Notes: generated by a model from the sequence alone, not told the origin. Positions 1 through 9,118 are shown, numbered from the stretch's first letter. The stretch is DNA of 64,000 nt from Bacillus sp. es.036 (GCF_002563635.1 NZ_PDIZ01000001.1:2170001-2234000), one strand, 5' to 3'. Translations and numbers: made by a program.

Positions 1-587
1 CCTTTAAAGGGGTAAGTGCATCCCGGTTTCTTGGGATTAATCGTCGCATAAGCATCAGGAAGTACAGGAGGTGGCTCGTGATGATCTGTAATAATGAGAT
101 CAACACCGATTTCCTTTGCAACTTCTGCCTCATGGACACCAGAAATACCAGTATCAACCGTTACAATGAGATGATAACCATCTTCCTTTGCCTGCCTAAA
201 GGCCGCTTCATTTGGTCCATATCCTTCTGTAAAGCGATTTGGAATATAATAATCGAAGGTTGCACCAAGCTCTCGTAACGTATAAACTAGGACGGTTGTA
301 CTACTAACTCCATCCGCATCATAATCGCCAAATATTAGAATTCGCTCATCCGACACGATGGCTTGTTGAATTCTTTCAACCGCTTCCTTCATTCCACTCA
401 TGAGGAACGGGTCATGATATGCTAAATTCTCTTTATATAAAAACCTTTTAGCTTCCTCTTCTCCACTGATACCTCGATTCACTAAAAGCGAAGCAGCAAG
501 TCGAGAAATTCCTAGTTCACTCTGGAGCCGATCAATGTTTGTTTCATCTGTTTCAGCAAGTTTCCAGCGCGTTTTAGATCTTAACAT
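1..587 (-). CDS. recJ: Single-stranded-DNA-specific exonuclease RecJ (5' part, gene runs off the window)
   Basis: Only the first 195 or so codons are present; the rest lies before base 1. RecJ is a 5'-3' single-strand exonuclease of the DHH phosphoesterase family, acting in RecF-type recombination and repair. The translation shows the metal-binding motifs in order: DYDADG (about residues 88-93), DTG (145-147) and DHH (168-170). The ATG at 585-587 follows a good ribosome binding site (AGAGGTG). The neighbouring secDF and LapA-domain genes match the yrvC-yrvD-recJ neighbourhood of Bacillus. Confidence 0.95.
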   Translation of the reverse strand, partial: MLRSKTRWKLAETDETNIDRLQSELGISRLAASLLVNRGISGEEEAKRFLYKENLAYHDPFLMSGMKEAVERIQQAIVSDERILIFGDYDADGVSSTTVLVYTLRELGATFDYYIPNRFTEGYGPNEAAFRQAKEDGYHLIVTVDTGISGVHEAEVAKEIGVDLIITDHHEPPPVLPDAYATINPKKPGCTYPFK

Positions 588-682
588 CGAATCACCTCTT
601 AACCTGTTCATTATATATAGTTTACATAGGTTTGACTATAGTTCAAGGAGAGGAATCTTGCTAATGAAGATTTCTCTTCACT

Positions 683-710
683 AAAAAAAGCCCCGATCTC
701 ACTCAGGGCT
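683..710 (-). terminator. Rho-independent terminator after the LapA-domain gene
   Basis: Read on the minus strand, an AGCCC(T)/(G)GGGCT stem is followed by a run of seven T. It sits directly after the stop codon at 717-719 and separates this gene from recJ. Confidence 0.85.
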
Positions 711-716
711 ATCCCG

Positions 717-1052
717 TTATTCTCCATCCGTACCTGTACCTTCATCCATCGCTTCTCCGTCAAGTGGCGTATGCACTGATTTGGTTTCAGTAGCGATCGG
801 CTCAGATTTTAATTTCTCATTTTCTTTTTGTAACTTTTTAAGTTCTCTCTTCAGTTTATAATATTTGACCATCCCAAAACCTAGAACAAGTATGGCTCCC
901 ATTAGTACCGATCCTAATATAACGAGAACGAGCGGCCAATCCGATGTACCAAATACGTAATTTACTTGAACTGGATCAACATTCACAACTGAAAAAACAG
1001 CAATAATCAGGGCAAATAAAAGTGCTACGACTAATCCCCATTGTCCTTTCAA
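717..1052 (-). CDS. LapA-domain small membrane protein (YrvD-like)
   Basis: A 111-residue protein with two hydrophobic segments (about residues 5-25 and 38-62), the VNVDPVQVNY signature between them, then a charged coiled-coil tail rich in Lys and Glu. This is the LapA/DUF1049 layout, matching YrvD beside recJ in B. subtilis. The function is not established; homologues in enteric bacteria assist lipopolysaccharide assembly, which does not transfer to a Gram-positive. The start is a TTG at 1050-1052, chosen because GGAGG lies about 9 nt upstream. Confidence 0.8.
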   Translation of the reverse strand: MKGQWGLVVALLFALIIAVFSVVNVDPVQVNYVFGTSDWPLVLVILGSVLMGAILVLGFGMVKYYKLKRELKKLQKENEKLKSEPIATETKSVHTPLDGEAMDEGTGTDGE

Positions 1053-1087
1053 CTTAATCTACCTCCTCTACTCCAATATCTATTCCA

Positions 1088-1996
1088 TTACTCACTCTTT
1101 TTTTCCTTCGGTTCAAAAGGATTGATATGAACTAATACGTCATGAACCTCATCCTCTTCAAGAAGGCGTTCTTTCACCGCTTTACCGATATCGTGACCTT
1201 TTTTAACGGAAATTTCTGGGTCCACGCCTAACTTCATATCAATAATAACATAGTGCCCATGCTCTCTAGCATAAAACTCATCAAGGTTCACAACGCCTGG
1301 CATTCCGATAATCAGTTCTTTATACTCAGTCGTATCTTCCTCATGCAACACATGATCAAGCGTCGTATGAATCGATTCAAAACCAAGTTTAACAGCCATT
1401 TTTGCAATCAGTACGGATACAAATATCCCTGCAATAGGATCCGCATAAATTAGCCATGGCAAGTTAAGCCTGCTTCCTAAAATAGCTCCCGCAATCCCGA
1501 TTAAAACAGCAATAGAAGAATAGACATCAGAACGATGTTCGTATGCATTTACGATAAGTGCATCACTTTTTATCTTTTTACCCAATCGGTACTTATATTG
1601 AAACATCACTTCTTTTACTATGATTGAAATCAAAGCACCATATAGCGCAAGCGTTCCTGGAGCTTCAATCGGATTGAAAATAGCTTTTCCAGAACTAATG
1701 CCAATTTCCACTCCGACCAATAATAATAAAACCGCTACGATAATTGCTGCGATCGATTCCGCCTTCCCATGACCATAAGGATGATCTTTGTCTGGCGGCA
1801 GTTTCGCTGCACGCAATCCTACAAAAACAGCAAATGATCCAGCCACGTCTGAAGCCGAGTGTGCCGCATCGGCGATAAGGGCTCGACTGTTGGAAATTGA
1901 GCCAATAACCCCTTTTAACACAGCTAGAATAATATTTCCTAGAATTCCAACAATTGCTGCAATTTCTGCTTTCCGAAACCGTTCTTCCTTATTCAT
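1088..1996 (-). CDS. Cation diffusion facilitator (CDF) family metal efflux transporter
   Basis: A 302-residue CDF-family protein, expected to export divalent metals such as Zn, Mn, Fe or Co by proton antiport. The translation shows the HxxxD-type metal site of TM2 (ADAAHSASD), the matching TM5 site (AYEHRSDVYSS), DHPYGHGKAE after TM2/TM3, and a cytoplasmic C-terminal domain with AREHGHYVIIDMKL and VHDVLVHINP. About six membrane segments fill residues 10-200. The ATG at 1994-1996 follows AGGTGGAGG. Substrate cannot be assigned from sequence alone. It lies between recJ-lapA and secDF and is probably its own unit, since a terminator precedes it. Confidence 0.9.
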   Translation of the reverse strand: MNKEERFRKAEIAAIVGILGNIILAVLKGVIGSISNSRALIADAAHSASDVAGSFAVFVGLRAAKLPPDKDHPYGHGKAESIAAIIVAVLLLLVGVEIGISSGKAIFNPIEAPGTLALYGALISIIVKEVMFQYKYRLGKKIKSDALIVNAYEHRSDVYSSIAVLIGIAGAILGSRLNLPWLIYADPIAGIFVSVLIAKMAVKLGFESIHTTLDHVLHEEDTTEYKELIIGMPGVVNLDEFYAREHGHYVIIDMKLGVDPEISVKKGHDIGKAVKERLLEEDEVHDVLVHINPFEPKEKKSE

Positions 1997-2078
1997 TCCT
2001 CCACCTCTTACAATTCCAATTCATTATCAATATAGCTTTTCCCGTATTTGAAAATCTCACACCCCGCTTTTGACACGC

Positions 2079-2105
2079 AAAAGCCATGGCTAGGCCATGG
2101 CTTTT
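2079..2105 (-). terminator. Terminator after secF
   Basis: A perfect 12-bp inverted repeat (AAAAGCCATGGC / GCCATGGCTTTT) with a 3-nt loop. On the minus strand it ends in TTTT and lies just after the secF stop codon. Confidence 0.8.
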
Positions 2106-2126
2106 CTTCTAAAGGTGTCATACCTC

Positions 2127-3047
2127 TCATACTTCAGTTTCAGCAGGAGTAAACTTTTTCTTTTTTAATTGTTTCCCTTTCCATACTGCCCAAAGTTGAG
2201 AAGCAATAAAGAGAGAAGAATAAGTACCTGCAACGAGACCAATCAATAGCGCGATTGCAAATGGTCTAATTGCTTCCCCTCCAAAGATTGTTAAGGCCGC
2301 TGCCGCAAAGACAACCGTAAGAACGGTATTAATCGAACGAGCAAGCGTTTGAACAAGACTTTTGTTCACGACACGTGCTACATCTTCAAACGTCTTCACT
2401 TTCTTCTCGAACTTCATATTTTCACGAATGCGATCGAATGTCACAATCGTGTCGTTAATGGAATAACCAACAATCGTTAGCACTGCCGCAATAAATGTAA
2501 TATTAACTTCTATCTGCAGAATGCTAAAGACCGCAATGATGAAGAACGCATCATGGAATAGCGCAACAATCGCCGCTACACCTTGTAGCCATTCAAAACG
2601 CAGGGCCACATAGATAATAATCCCTACGGATGCAATCGCAAGGGCGATAAATGCATTTTTTGCTAAATCTACTGCTACATCTGGAGAAACGGTACTAATA
2701 CTTGGTTCAACAGAGTAAAGTTCTGTGAAATGATTTTTAATTTCTGCAATTTCGTCTTTTCCAAGCTCATCTTTGAAGGCGGCTACTGCCATTTCACCAC
2801 CACCTGCAAGGGTGACGGACTCAGGATCAAATCCAAGCTCATCAAATTCTTTGCTTACTTCTTCAGTTGTTAGCTTGCTATCTGATTGAAGATCTACACG
2901 AGAACCACTTGAAAAATCAATGCCAAGATTCAATCCAAAGATCGCAATTGCTAACCCACCAAGAACGATCAAAGCAAGTGAAATCGCAAAAAATTTATTC
3001 CGATGTTTGACAAAATCAAACTTGGTATCTCTTACTTTAGAGCTCAT
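2127..3047 (-). CDS. secF: Protein translocase subunit SecF
   Basis: SecF works with SecD as a proton-driven membrane complex that pulls proteins through the SecYEG channel. About 306 residues. TM1 (about residues 18-38) is followed by the GLDFSSGS-type motif, an extracytoplasmic loop (AGGGEMAVAAFKDEL), then five membrane segments carrying VGYSINDTIVTFDRIREN, the SecF hallmark. The ATG at 3045-3047 is preferred over a GTG nine bases upstream because AAAGGAG is then about 10 nt away. It overlaps the end of secD by 11 bases, showing cotranscription. B. subtilis has a fused SecDF; here the two genes are separate. Confidence 0.93.
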   Translation of the reverse strand: MSSKVRDTKFDFVKHRNKFFAISLALIVLGGLAIAIFGLNLGIDFSSGSRVDLQSDSKLTTEEVSKEFDELGFDPESVTLAGGGEMAVAAFKDELGKDEIAEIKNHFTELYSVEPSISTVSPDVAVDLAKNAFIALAIASVGIIIYVALRFEWLQGVAAIVALFHDAFFIIAVFSILQIEVNITFIAAVLTIVGYSINDTIVTFDRIRENMKFEKKVKTFEDVARVVNKSLVQTLARSINTVLTVVFAAAALTIFGGEAIRPFAIALLIGLVAGTYSSLFIASQLWAVWKGKQLKKKKFTPAETEV

Positions 3048-4341
3048 CGATTTCACTCTCCTTTACGCCAAAAAGTCCGGGCTTTTTATTCAGTGCCCTG
3101 CTCTTGACCCATAGGCCGAGAAGAATTCGCGAACCCCAAACGGCAGTCAAAAAGCTAACGACGATACTCGTGATTAACATTACTGCAAACCCTTTTACTG
3201 AGCTTGTTCCATAAGCAAATAAAACACTGGCAGCAATTAAAGTTGTAATATTCGCATCAAAAATCGTTGTAAAGGAACGTCTTCCCCCAGCTTTGAAGGC
3301 GGACATGACCGATTTACCTGAACGAATCTCTTCTTTAATTCGTTCATACGTAATTATATTCGCATCAACCGCCATACCTACCCCGAGTATAAGTGCAGCA
3401 ATACCAGGGAGAGTTAATACTGCGTTCATCCAATTAAAGACAACAAGAATCAAATAGATATACGTAGTTAACGTAATCACCGCAATTACCCCTGGTAAAC
3501 GGTAATAGAATAGCATAAATAGGAAAATTAACCCAACTCCAATAAATCCTGCAATAACCGTTTTATCAAGAGACTGTTCGCCGAACTGTGCACCAACTGA
3601 AGTTGAATAAATCTCTTCTAGCTGAACCGGTAAAGAACCTGCGTTTAAAAGCTCTTTTAGATTTTCAGCTTCTTCTAGTTGGAAAGGTGGCCCTGAAATG
3701 ACTACAGTATTTTGAGAAAGGACCTGGTTGACAGCTGGATCGGAGATGAATTTTTGTTCATCAGCTGGCTTTGTCACTTCTTCTTTATAAGAATCGCCTT
3801 CCTCATAATCAAGCCAGATCACTAGTCGATTATCCGGCTGGGGCAATTGACTGAGGTCTCGCGTAATATTTGCGAATTTTTCAGGATCCTTTAGGGTTAC
3901 TTGAACGACGGGTTGGTTATTATCAAAAACAACCTTTGCCGCTCCTTCTTTCAGATCAGCACCGCTCATCTTCTCCTCATCGTCCGTTGTGCGGAATGTT
4001 AGCTCCGCCTGTGTAGACAGAAGTTCACGAGCCTGATTCTGATCTTTTACACCAGCAAGCTGCACGCGAATGCGATCTTCGCCTTCGATCGTAATACGAG
4101 GTTCTGAAACCCCTAGTACGTTAATACGCTTGTACAGGGCACTTACTGTACTGTTTAATAAATCCTGACTAAGTTCCTGACCTTCTTGAGCAGGTTCTAC
4201 TTCATAAAGGACTTCAAACCCACCTTGCAGGTCAAGACCTAGTTTAATGTCTTTTGTTACACCCATGACGGTTGTTCCAATCAATCCGCCAAGCAAAAGG
4301 ACGATCAGAAAAAACGCTACGATCCTGCCTTTTTTCACCAT
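3037..4341 (-). CDS. secD: Protein translocase subunit SecD
   Basis: About 434 residues. TM1 lies near the N-terminus, followed by KLGLDLQGGFEVLYEV (the D-x-L-x-G-G motif), the large P1 domain with VNVLGVSEPRI-type and RIRVQLAGV motifs, then five membrane segments including GVGMAVDANIITYERIKEE, diagnostic for SecD. An in-frame extension of 16 codons upstream exists, but the ATG at 4339-4341 is preceded by AGAGAGGAG at normal spacing, so that start is used. It leads the secD-secF unit and has its own strong promoter at 4409-4438. Confidence 0.93.
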   Translation of the reverse strand: MVKKGRIVAFFLIVLLLGGLIGTTVMGVTKDIKLGLDLQGGFEVLYEVEPAQEGQELSQDLLNSTVSALYKRINVLGVSEPRITIEGEDRIRVQLAGVKDQNQARELLSTQAELTFRTTDDEEKMSGADLKEGAAKVVFDNNQPVVQVTLKDPEKFANITRDLSQLPQPDNRLVIWLDYEEGDSYKEEVTKPADEQKFISDPAVNQVLSQNTVVISGPPFQLEEAENLKELLNAGSLPVQLEEIYSTSVGAQFGEQSLDKTVIAGFIGVGLIFLFMLFYYRLPGVIAVITLTTYIYLILVVFNWMNAVLTLPGIAALILGVGMAVDANIITYERIKEEIRSGKSVMSAFKAGGRRSFTTIFDANITTLIAASVLFAYGTSSVKGFAVMLITSIVVSFLTAVWGSRILLGLWVKSRALNKKPGLFGVKESEIDEL

Positions 4342-4408
4342 AAAAAAACTCCTCTCTAAACCCCCAACATTCTTGCTTATGTAAATCACATCTCACACAG
4401 TACTAGCT

Positions 4409-4438
4409 ATTATATCGAATCATGAATTTTTCTGTCAA
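4409..4438 (-). promoter_or_regulatory. Sigma-A promoter of secDF
   Basis: On the minus strand TTGACA (4433-4438) and TATAAT (4409-4414) are separated by 18 nt, both perfect consensus hexamers. Transcription should start near 4402, giving a leader of about 60 nt before secD. Confidence 0.85.
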
Positions 4439-4449
4439 TTTCAGTCTTT

Positions 4450-4707
4450 TTAGGCCTTGCTTTCAAACGTTTTCGTACCTTTATAAGCATGGATTGTTAA
4501 CCAGTTCATATACTCATTAACTGATAAACGCATAATCTCGTTTACCAACTGGTGTAATTTCATCTCTTCCAACTCATTGTTTCTTTCAAAACGAGCAAGG
4601 AGACACTCCCAGATTTCGTCCATAGTTGCGCCATTATAACCTAACAATAAAAATTCATCCCGCTTGCTTTCAAGAGCTGGAGATACTTCCTTCTTCCACT
4701 CATTCAT
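4450..4707 (-). CDS. comN: Post-transcriptional regulator ComN (YrzD family)
   Basis: An 85-residue, mostly helical protein without membrane segments, of the ComN/YrzD family. In B. subtilis ComN promotes comE mRNA accumulation and localises with DivIVA. The motifs GYNGATMDEIWECLLARF and LHQLVNEIMRLSVNEYMNWLTIHAYKG fit the family in length and layout, and the gene sits beside secDF as in B. subtilis. The ATG at 4705-4707 follows AAAGGAG. Confidence is high for the family, moderate for the role here, since competence has not been shown for this organism. Confidence 0.8.
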   Translation of the reverse strand: MNEWKKEVSPALESKRDEFLLLGYNGATMDEIWECLLARFERNNELEEMKLHQLVNEIMRLSVNEYMNWLTIHAYKGTKTFESKA

Positions 4708-4781
4708 CTCTCGGTCTCCTTTCTTAGAATCGTTTACATGCCAGAGATCTTGATCGACGACATGAAAAATGACGGGTCTAT

Positions 4782-5267
4782 TTAAAAAATTGAATAGATT
4801 GCTGCTCCTACACCAAGTCCTGCAATGATGACCCCTGTAAGGATGGAAAGAAAAGCATATTTAAAACGGATTTTAAATAAAGCTGCAGCGACACACGCAC
4901 TGTAAGCTCCTGTCGTCGGAAGAGGGACTGCGGTGAACAAAATAAGTCCAATCGCACCATATTTATCAACGTTCTTACTTTTGCTAATCGTTCGATGGTA
5001 AAGCCAATCATAAAACCGTTTATACAAGCTAAATCTCATCAACCAGTTACTTAACGGCTGAAACAGAAGAAGTAAAGGGATAATCGGTAACGCATTTCCT
5101 AGAAGGCTTAATGAGAAAGCCTTAAGAAAAGAAAAGTCAAAAGTATGAGCAAGAGGGATTCCACCCCTCAATTCTAATATTGGAAGTGCAGAGATCACTA
5201 CGACAATCACTTCCTGAGGTAGAAAACTAAGGTTCTCTACAACAAACTGTTTAATTTCTTCTTTCAT
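4782..5267 (-). CDS. Small multidrug export family membrane protein (COG2426-like)
   Basis: A 161-residue hydrophobic protein with four to five membrane segments. The motifs ALPILELRGGIPLAH and FTAVPLPTTGAYSACVAAALF are typical of the COG2426 'small multi-drug export' family. The P-LPTTGA segment resembles re-entrant loops of DedA-like proteins. Transport function is a family label only and the substrate is unknown. AGGAG precedes the ATG at 5265-5267. B. subtilis, as far as I recall, has no gene at this position, so this is probably a genus-level difference. Confidence 0.75.
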   Translation of the reverse strand: MKEEIKQFVVENLSFLPQEVIVVVISALPILELRGGIPLAHTFDFSFLKAFSLSLLGNALPIIPLLLLFQPLSNWLMRFSLYKRFYDWLYHRTISKSKNVDKYGAIGLILFTAVPLPTTGAYSACVAAALFKIRFKYAFLSILTGVIIAGLGVGAAIYSIF

Positions 5268-5387
5268 TAAAACACTCCTATATGCCTGTCATGCTTTGTC
5301 CCCTAATAAGCATATACATAGTGATAAAAAATATCTAGACTTTTCTACAATTTCTCAGCTGTATTCTGGATAGAAAGTAGGGAGTAT

Positions 5388-6941
5388 ATGTCAAAGCAAA
5401 CCTTTCTTAGAGGGACACTGTTTCTCATCTTAGCCGGGTTAATTACGAAAGTTTTAGGCTTTATTAACCGTATAGTGATGGTTCGTGTGATGGGTGAAGA
5501 AGGTGTCGGTCTTTATATGATGGCCGTTCCTACATTAATACTAACGATAACGCTAACACGCATGGGACTTCCTGTTGCGATCTCAAAAATGGTAGCTGAA
5601 GCTGATGCAGAAGGTAACCGCCAGAAAATCAAACAAATTTTAATTGTATCCCTTTCGATTACGACTGTGCTTAGCGTTATTTTTACAACGATGATGATCT
5701 TTGCAGCTCCATTTTTGTCAAAAGAGGTTTTCACAGATGAGCGCACATTTTATCCGCTTGTCGCTATTGCCCCTGTTGTCTCAATTGTGGCTCTTTCTTC
5801 AGTGCTTAGAGGGTATTTCCAGGGATTACAGAACATGAGACCGTCTGCTTATTCTCAAGTAATTGAACAAATTGTACGCATTTGTCTCGTCGCAGTTCTT
5901 ACAGGCGCGTTTCTACCTTATGGTGTCGAATTTGCCGCGGCAGGTGCAATGATTTCCGTAGTGCTTGGAGAACTCGCCTCGCTTCTCTTTATGTTTTCCA
6001 TGTTTAAAATGAAAAAGCGGATTAAAATAAGAAGTGGATTTTTCAACTATTTAAAAGGCGGGAGAGGGACTTTCAACAGTTTAATGAAGATTTCGCTACC
6101 GACAACTGGTAGTCAATTGATAGGATCTCTCTCCTATTTTTTTGAACCGATTATGGTGGCACGAAGCCTTGCCATCGCTGGAGTTGCCACAACGCTTGCC
6201 ACAAAACAATACGGTCACTTAACTGGCCTTGCTATACCACTGTTGTTTCTCCCTACCTTTATCACCTACTCTTTGCAGGTATCACTTGTACCCGCAATTA
6301 GTGAAGCACATGCTCAAAAGCAGTATAAACAAATTCAACACCGGTTAAGTCAAGCAATCCGACTATCGATGGTGGCTGGTGGACTTTCGGTAGTCATCAC
6401 ATATATCTTTGCGGTTCCATTAATGGATATCATGTACAACGCCCCTCACGTCGCCATCTATGTACAAGTTATGGCTCCTTTCTTTTTCTTCTATTATTTT
6501 CAGGGTCCGCTTGCAGCCGCCCTACAAGCATTAGATTTAGCTAAGGCTGCTATGATCAATAGTTTTATTGGCGCAGGCGTTAAACTAATTGCGATCTTCT
6601 TTCTTGCTTCTCGACCTGAGTTAGGCATTATGGGCGCGGCTCTTGCAATTGTAATAGGCATTCTTCTCGTAACACTTCTCCACTTTGCCACTCTTGTGAA
6701 GGCAATTGGTTTTTCTCTTGTTGTAAGTGATTTACTTAAAGGCGTAACATCCATTATAGCAACTGGATTTGCCGGACATTTTCTTTATCAAACCTTCTCT
6801 TCGTCTTCCACTGATCTACTCGGTACGGTCTTAGCTATATCGGTCACATCAATCATTTATTTTGTCATTTTACTACTGCTTGGACTTATTAATCGACATG
6901 ACTTAAGAAGAATGCCATTCATTGGGAAATTCATTCACTAA
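5388..6941 (+). CDS. spoVB: Stage V sporulation protein B, MATE-like lipid flippase
   Basis: A 517-residue polytopic protein of about 14 membrane segments in the MurJ/MATE-like (MVF, polysaccharide exporter) superfamily. It opens with FLRGTLFLILAGLITKVLGFINRIVMVRVMGEEGVGLY, the SpoVB/YtgP hallmark. SpoVB is needed for spore cortex synthesis and is thought to flip lipid-linked peptidoglycan precursor across the outer forespore membrane. Its position next to the secDF and DUF421 genes matches spoVB-yrbG in B. subtilis, which supports SpoVB over its paralogues. Divergent from the upstream exporter gene; converges with the DUF421 gene at a shared terminator. Confidence 0.9.
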   Translation: MSKQTFLRGTLFLILAGLITKVLGFINRIVMVRVMGEEGVGLYMMAVPTLILTITLTRMGLPVAISKMVAEADAEGNRQKIKQILIVSLSITTVLSVIFTTMMIFAAPFLSKEVFTDERTFYPLVAIAPVVSIVALSSVLRGYFQGLQNMRPSAYSQVIEQIVRICLVAVLTGAFLPYGVEFAAAGAMISVVLGELASLLFMFSMFKMKKRIKIRSGFFNYLKGGRGTFNSLMKISLPTTGSQLIGSLSYFFEPIMVARSLAIAGVATTLATKQYGHLTGLAIPLLFLPTFITYSLQVSLVPAISEAHAQKQYKQIQHRLSQAIRLSMVAGGLSVVITYIFAVPLMDIMYNAPHVAIYVQVMAPFFFFYYFQGPLAAALQALDLAKAAMINSFIGAGVKLIAIFFLASRPELGIMGAALAIVIGILLVTLLHFATLVKAIGFSLVVSDLLKGVTSIIATGFAGHFLYQTFSSSSTDLLGTVLAISVTSIIYFVILLLLGLINRHDLRRMPFIGKFIH

Positions 6942-6978
6942 TATAATTAAGCCTATTTTAAACTGCATCCATACAGAG

Positions 6979-7006
6979 AAAAAGTAACCTTCACGGTTAC
7001 TTTTTC
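6979..7006. terminator. Bidirectional terminator between spoVB and the DUF421 gene
   Basis: AAAAAGTAACC / GGTTACTTTTT with a TTCAC loop. It ends in T-runs on both strands, so it can serve both converging genes. The stop codon of the minus-strand gene (6997-6999) lies inside the stem. Confidence 0.85.
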
Positions 7007-7662
7007 TCATTCTTCAAATCAATAAAAAAACTTCCATTTTTATGGAGGGAACAAAATGAAATCCGCTTTATATCTTTATGCCCAACTTTTCTAAGCTCTT
7101 GCCTAAGCCATAGCGCTGTTTTTCCAATTCGCTCAAGATGTTCCTCCTGAACTTTTCCATCCAAGATAAGGGGAAGAGGCATTAAAGTTGCAGGCTCTTC
7201 TTGTTTATTATCCTCCTCTTTTTTGATGACCGATAGCTTGCCTGAGGGTTCAAGGATCGCGAACTCAACATCTGAAACAGATGCAACGTTATTCTCTCGC
7301 AATTGAACCAGCAAATCATCAAAGTTATATCGCTGTTTTCTCATTTCCGTTTCATCGATTTTACCCCGATCAATTAACACGGAAGGCTTTCCGTCCACGA
7401 TTTCCCGTACTTTCTCACTTTTAAGTGAAACAAAAGCCATAAGTATTTGTATTAATACAAGCACAACCATTGGAACAATCGTATTAAGCATCGGTGTCTG
7501 TGGATCTTCAATTGACATGACAGCAAGCTCCGCAATCATAATAGAAACGACAAAATCAAGAATACTTAGCTGACCAATTTCCCGCTTTCCCATCACTCTA
7601 AAAACGAAAATAATTACAAAATATAAAACAAGCGTTCTAAGTATAATGGTCATATATTCCAT
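6997..7662 (-). CDS. yrbG: DUF421 family membrane protein (YrbG-like)
   Basis: A 221-residue protein with three membrane segments in the first 90 residues, then the DUF421 core: GKREIGQLSILDFVVSIMIAELAVMS and DGKPSVLIDRGKIDETEMRKQRYNFDDLLVQLRENNV. Cytoplasmic and C-terminal parts are soluble. Related proteins (YetF, YdfS and others) are associated with spores and germination in Bacillus, but their biochemical role is uncertain. The gene faces spoVB tail to tail as yrbG does in B. subtilis. A near-perfect AAGGAGGGATC precedes the ATG. Confidence 0.85.
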   Translation of the reverse strand: MEYMTIILRTLVLYFVIIFVFRVMGKREIGQLSILDFVVSIMIAELAVMSIEDPQTPMLNTIVPMVVLVLIQILMAFVSLKSEKVREIVDGKPSVLIDRGKIDETEMRKQRYNFDDLLVQLRENNVASVSDVEFAILEPSGKLSVIKKEEDNKQEEPATLMPLPLILDGKVQEEHLERIGKTALWLRQELRKVGHKDIKRISFCSLHKNGSFFIDLKNEKK

Positions 7663-7754
7663 CCCTGATCCCTCCTTTCAAGCTTCTTTTGTTTAGTTTA
7701 ACCACGTTTTGTTTCTACATGAGGGAATGTATTGGAAATGTTGTATTGCAGAAA

Positions 7755-7784
7755 ATAAAAAAACTTCCCTAGTAATAGGGAAGT
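7755..7784 (-). terminator. Terminator of the ArsB/NhaD-type permease gene
   Basis: ACTTCCCTA / TAGGGAAGT stem with a 4-nt loop, followed on the minus strand by TTTTTTTATTTT. The gene's stop codon (7769-7771) lies inside the hairpin. Confidence 0.85.
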
Positions 7785-9118
7785 AAATATCTGAAATAGA
7801 TGTAGACTGTACTAATAACAAGCGAGATGAAGACGACCGGTAATCCAATTTTGAGAAAAGCAATGAACCTTACTTCTTGGTTGTCTTTTAACGCAAGACC
7901 AGCCACCACCACATTAGCAGAAGCTCCAATTAACGTTCCATTCCCACCAAGACATGAACCTAAGGCAAGCGACCACCACAACGGATCAAGGTTCGTCATT
8001 CCGTACCCAGAGAATTCTGAAATCACCGGGATCATGGCTGCAACAAATGGAATGTTATCTAAAAAGGCAGAGAGAATACCTGCTCCCCACAAAATAATAA
8101 GGGAAGTCTTAGGCAAATCACCTTCAGTATATAAAAGAATCGTCCTGGCAACTTCATCAATAATACCTACTTCCTCTAATCCACCAATAAGGATAAAAAG
8201 ACCCATAAAGAAAAATAACGTCACCCATTCAATCGATTCAAAAACCTCTTCCACCTTATGCTCTTTTTGAGTAATCAATAGTAAAAGAACTGCCCCCGCC
8301 ATCGCAATATTCGTCAATTCAGTATGTAAGACAGGGTGCAAAAGAAAACCAGTAATTGTCATAAGTAATACGGCTGAAGACTTATAGAGCAAAGGTCCTT
8401 TTTTCAAATACTGAGACGCATCAATTTTTAACAATGACTTTCGATACGAATCATCTACGATTAATCCTTTCCGATAAAAAAACAAAAGACCTGTTATGAT
8501 AACAGCATAAATGACCACAACAATCGGGGCTAAGTTATAAATAAAATCATTAAAATCAAGATGGTCAACTGCCTGACCAATCATAATATTAGGCGGATCA
8601 CCGATCAATGTTGCCGTTCCTCCGATATTGGATGATAGGATTACCGTTACTAAAAAGGGCATGCTTGTGATGTTTAATATTTTCGTTAACGTCAGCGTTA
8701 TCGGGACAAGTAGAAGAACTGTTGTAACGTTATCTAAAAGGGCAGATCCAACTGCAGTTAAAGTACCTATAACGGCGAGGAGCGGCAAAGGCTTCCCCTG
8801 CACCTGTTGGGCAAGCTTAATCGCGATATATTCAAATAGTCCATTTTGACTTGTAATGGAAACCAGTATCATCATAGAAAACAAGAGGGCGATCGTATTC
8901 CAATCAACGTGGTTCATAAAAGCTGAATCAGTGTTTGTAATCCCCGCCAGCAACATAAGCAGTCCGCCGCCACATGCGACGATAGCACGATTGATTTTTT
9001 CGGTAATGATGCCTATATAAGCAAGAACAAATATGGTGAGCGCAATGATTATGTCCAATCCATACTGCCCCTTCCCTGTCCCGTTTCTAACATCGTATGA
9101 CGGGCTGTCCGAATTCAT
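7769..9118 (-). CDS. ArsB/NhaD (ion transporter superfamily) membrane permease
   Basis: About 449 residues with 11-12 membrane segments. Family signatures are LLDNVTTVLLLVPITLTL, SSNIGGTATLIGDPPNIMIG and, in the second repeat, AFLDNIPFVAAMIPVI and GSCLGGNGTLIGASANVVVAG. These inverted-repeat motifs define the ArsB/NhaD/P-protein group, which includes arsenite exporters and sodium/proton antiporters. No arsR or arsC lies nearby, so arsenic is not implied. The open frame extends about 110 codons further upstream, but that part is proline-rich and non-homologous. I use the ATG at 9116-9118; a TTG at 9056-9058 after AAGGGG is a real alternative. Confidence 0.8.
   Translation of the reverse strand: MNSDSPSYDVRNGTGKGQYGLDIIIALTIFVLAYIGIITEKINRAIVACGGGLLMLLAGITNTDSAFMNHVDWNTIALLFSMMILVSITSQNGLFEYIAIKLAQQVQGKPLPLLAVIGTLTAVGSALLDNVTTVLLLVPITLTLTKILNITSMPFLVTVILSSNIGGTATLIGDPPNIMIGQAVDHLDFNDFIYNLAPIVVVIYAVIITGLLFFYRKGLIVDDSYRKSLLKIDASQYLKKGPLLYKSSAVLLMTITGFLLHPVLHTELTNIAMAGAVLLLLITQKEHKVEEVFESIEWVTLFFFMGLFILIGGLEEVGIIDEVARTILLYTEGDLPKTSLIILWGAGILSAFLDNIPFVAAMIPVISEFSGYGMTNLDPLWWSLALGSCLGGNGTLIGASANVVVAGLALKDNQEVRFIAFLKIGLPVVFISLVISTVYIYFRYLLPYY

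Noticed and set aside
1253-1453. Open frame opposite the cation-efflux gene
   Set aside because: Shadow of a conserved gene; no binding site or plausible protein features.
7769-9118. Arsenic resistance operon
   Set aside because: The permease family includes arsenite exporters, but no arsR, arsC or arsA is nearby, so arsenic function is not supported.
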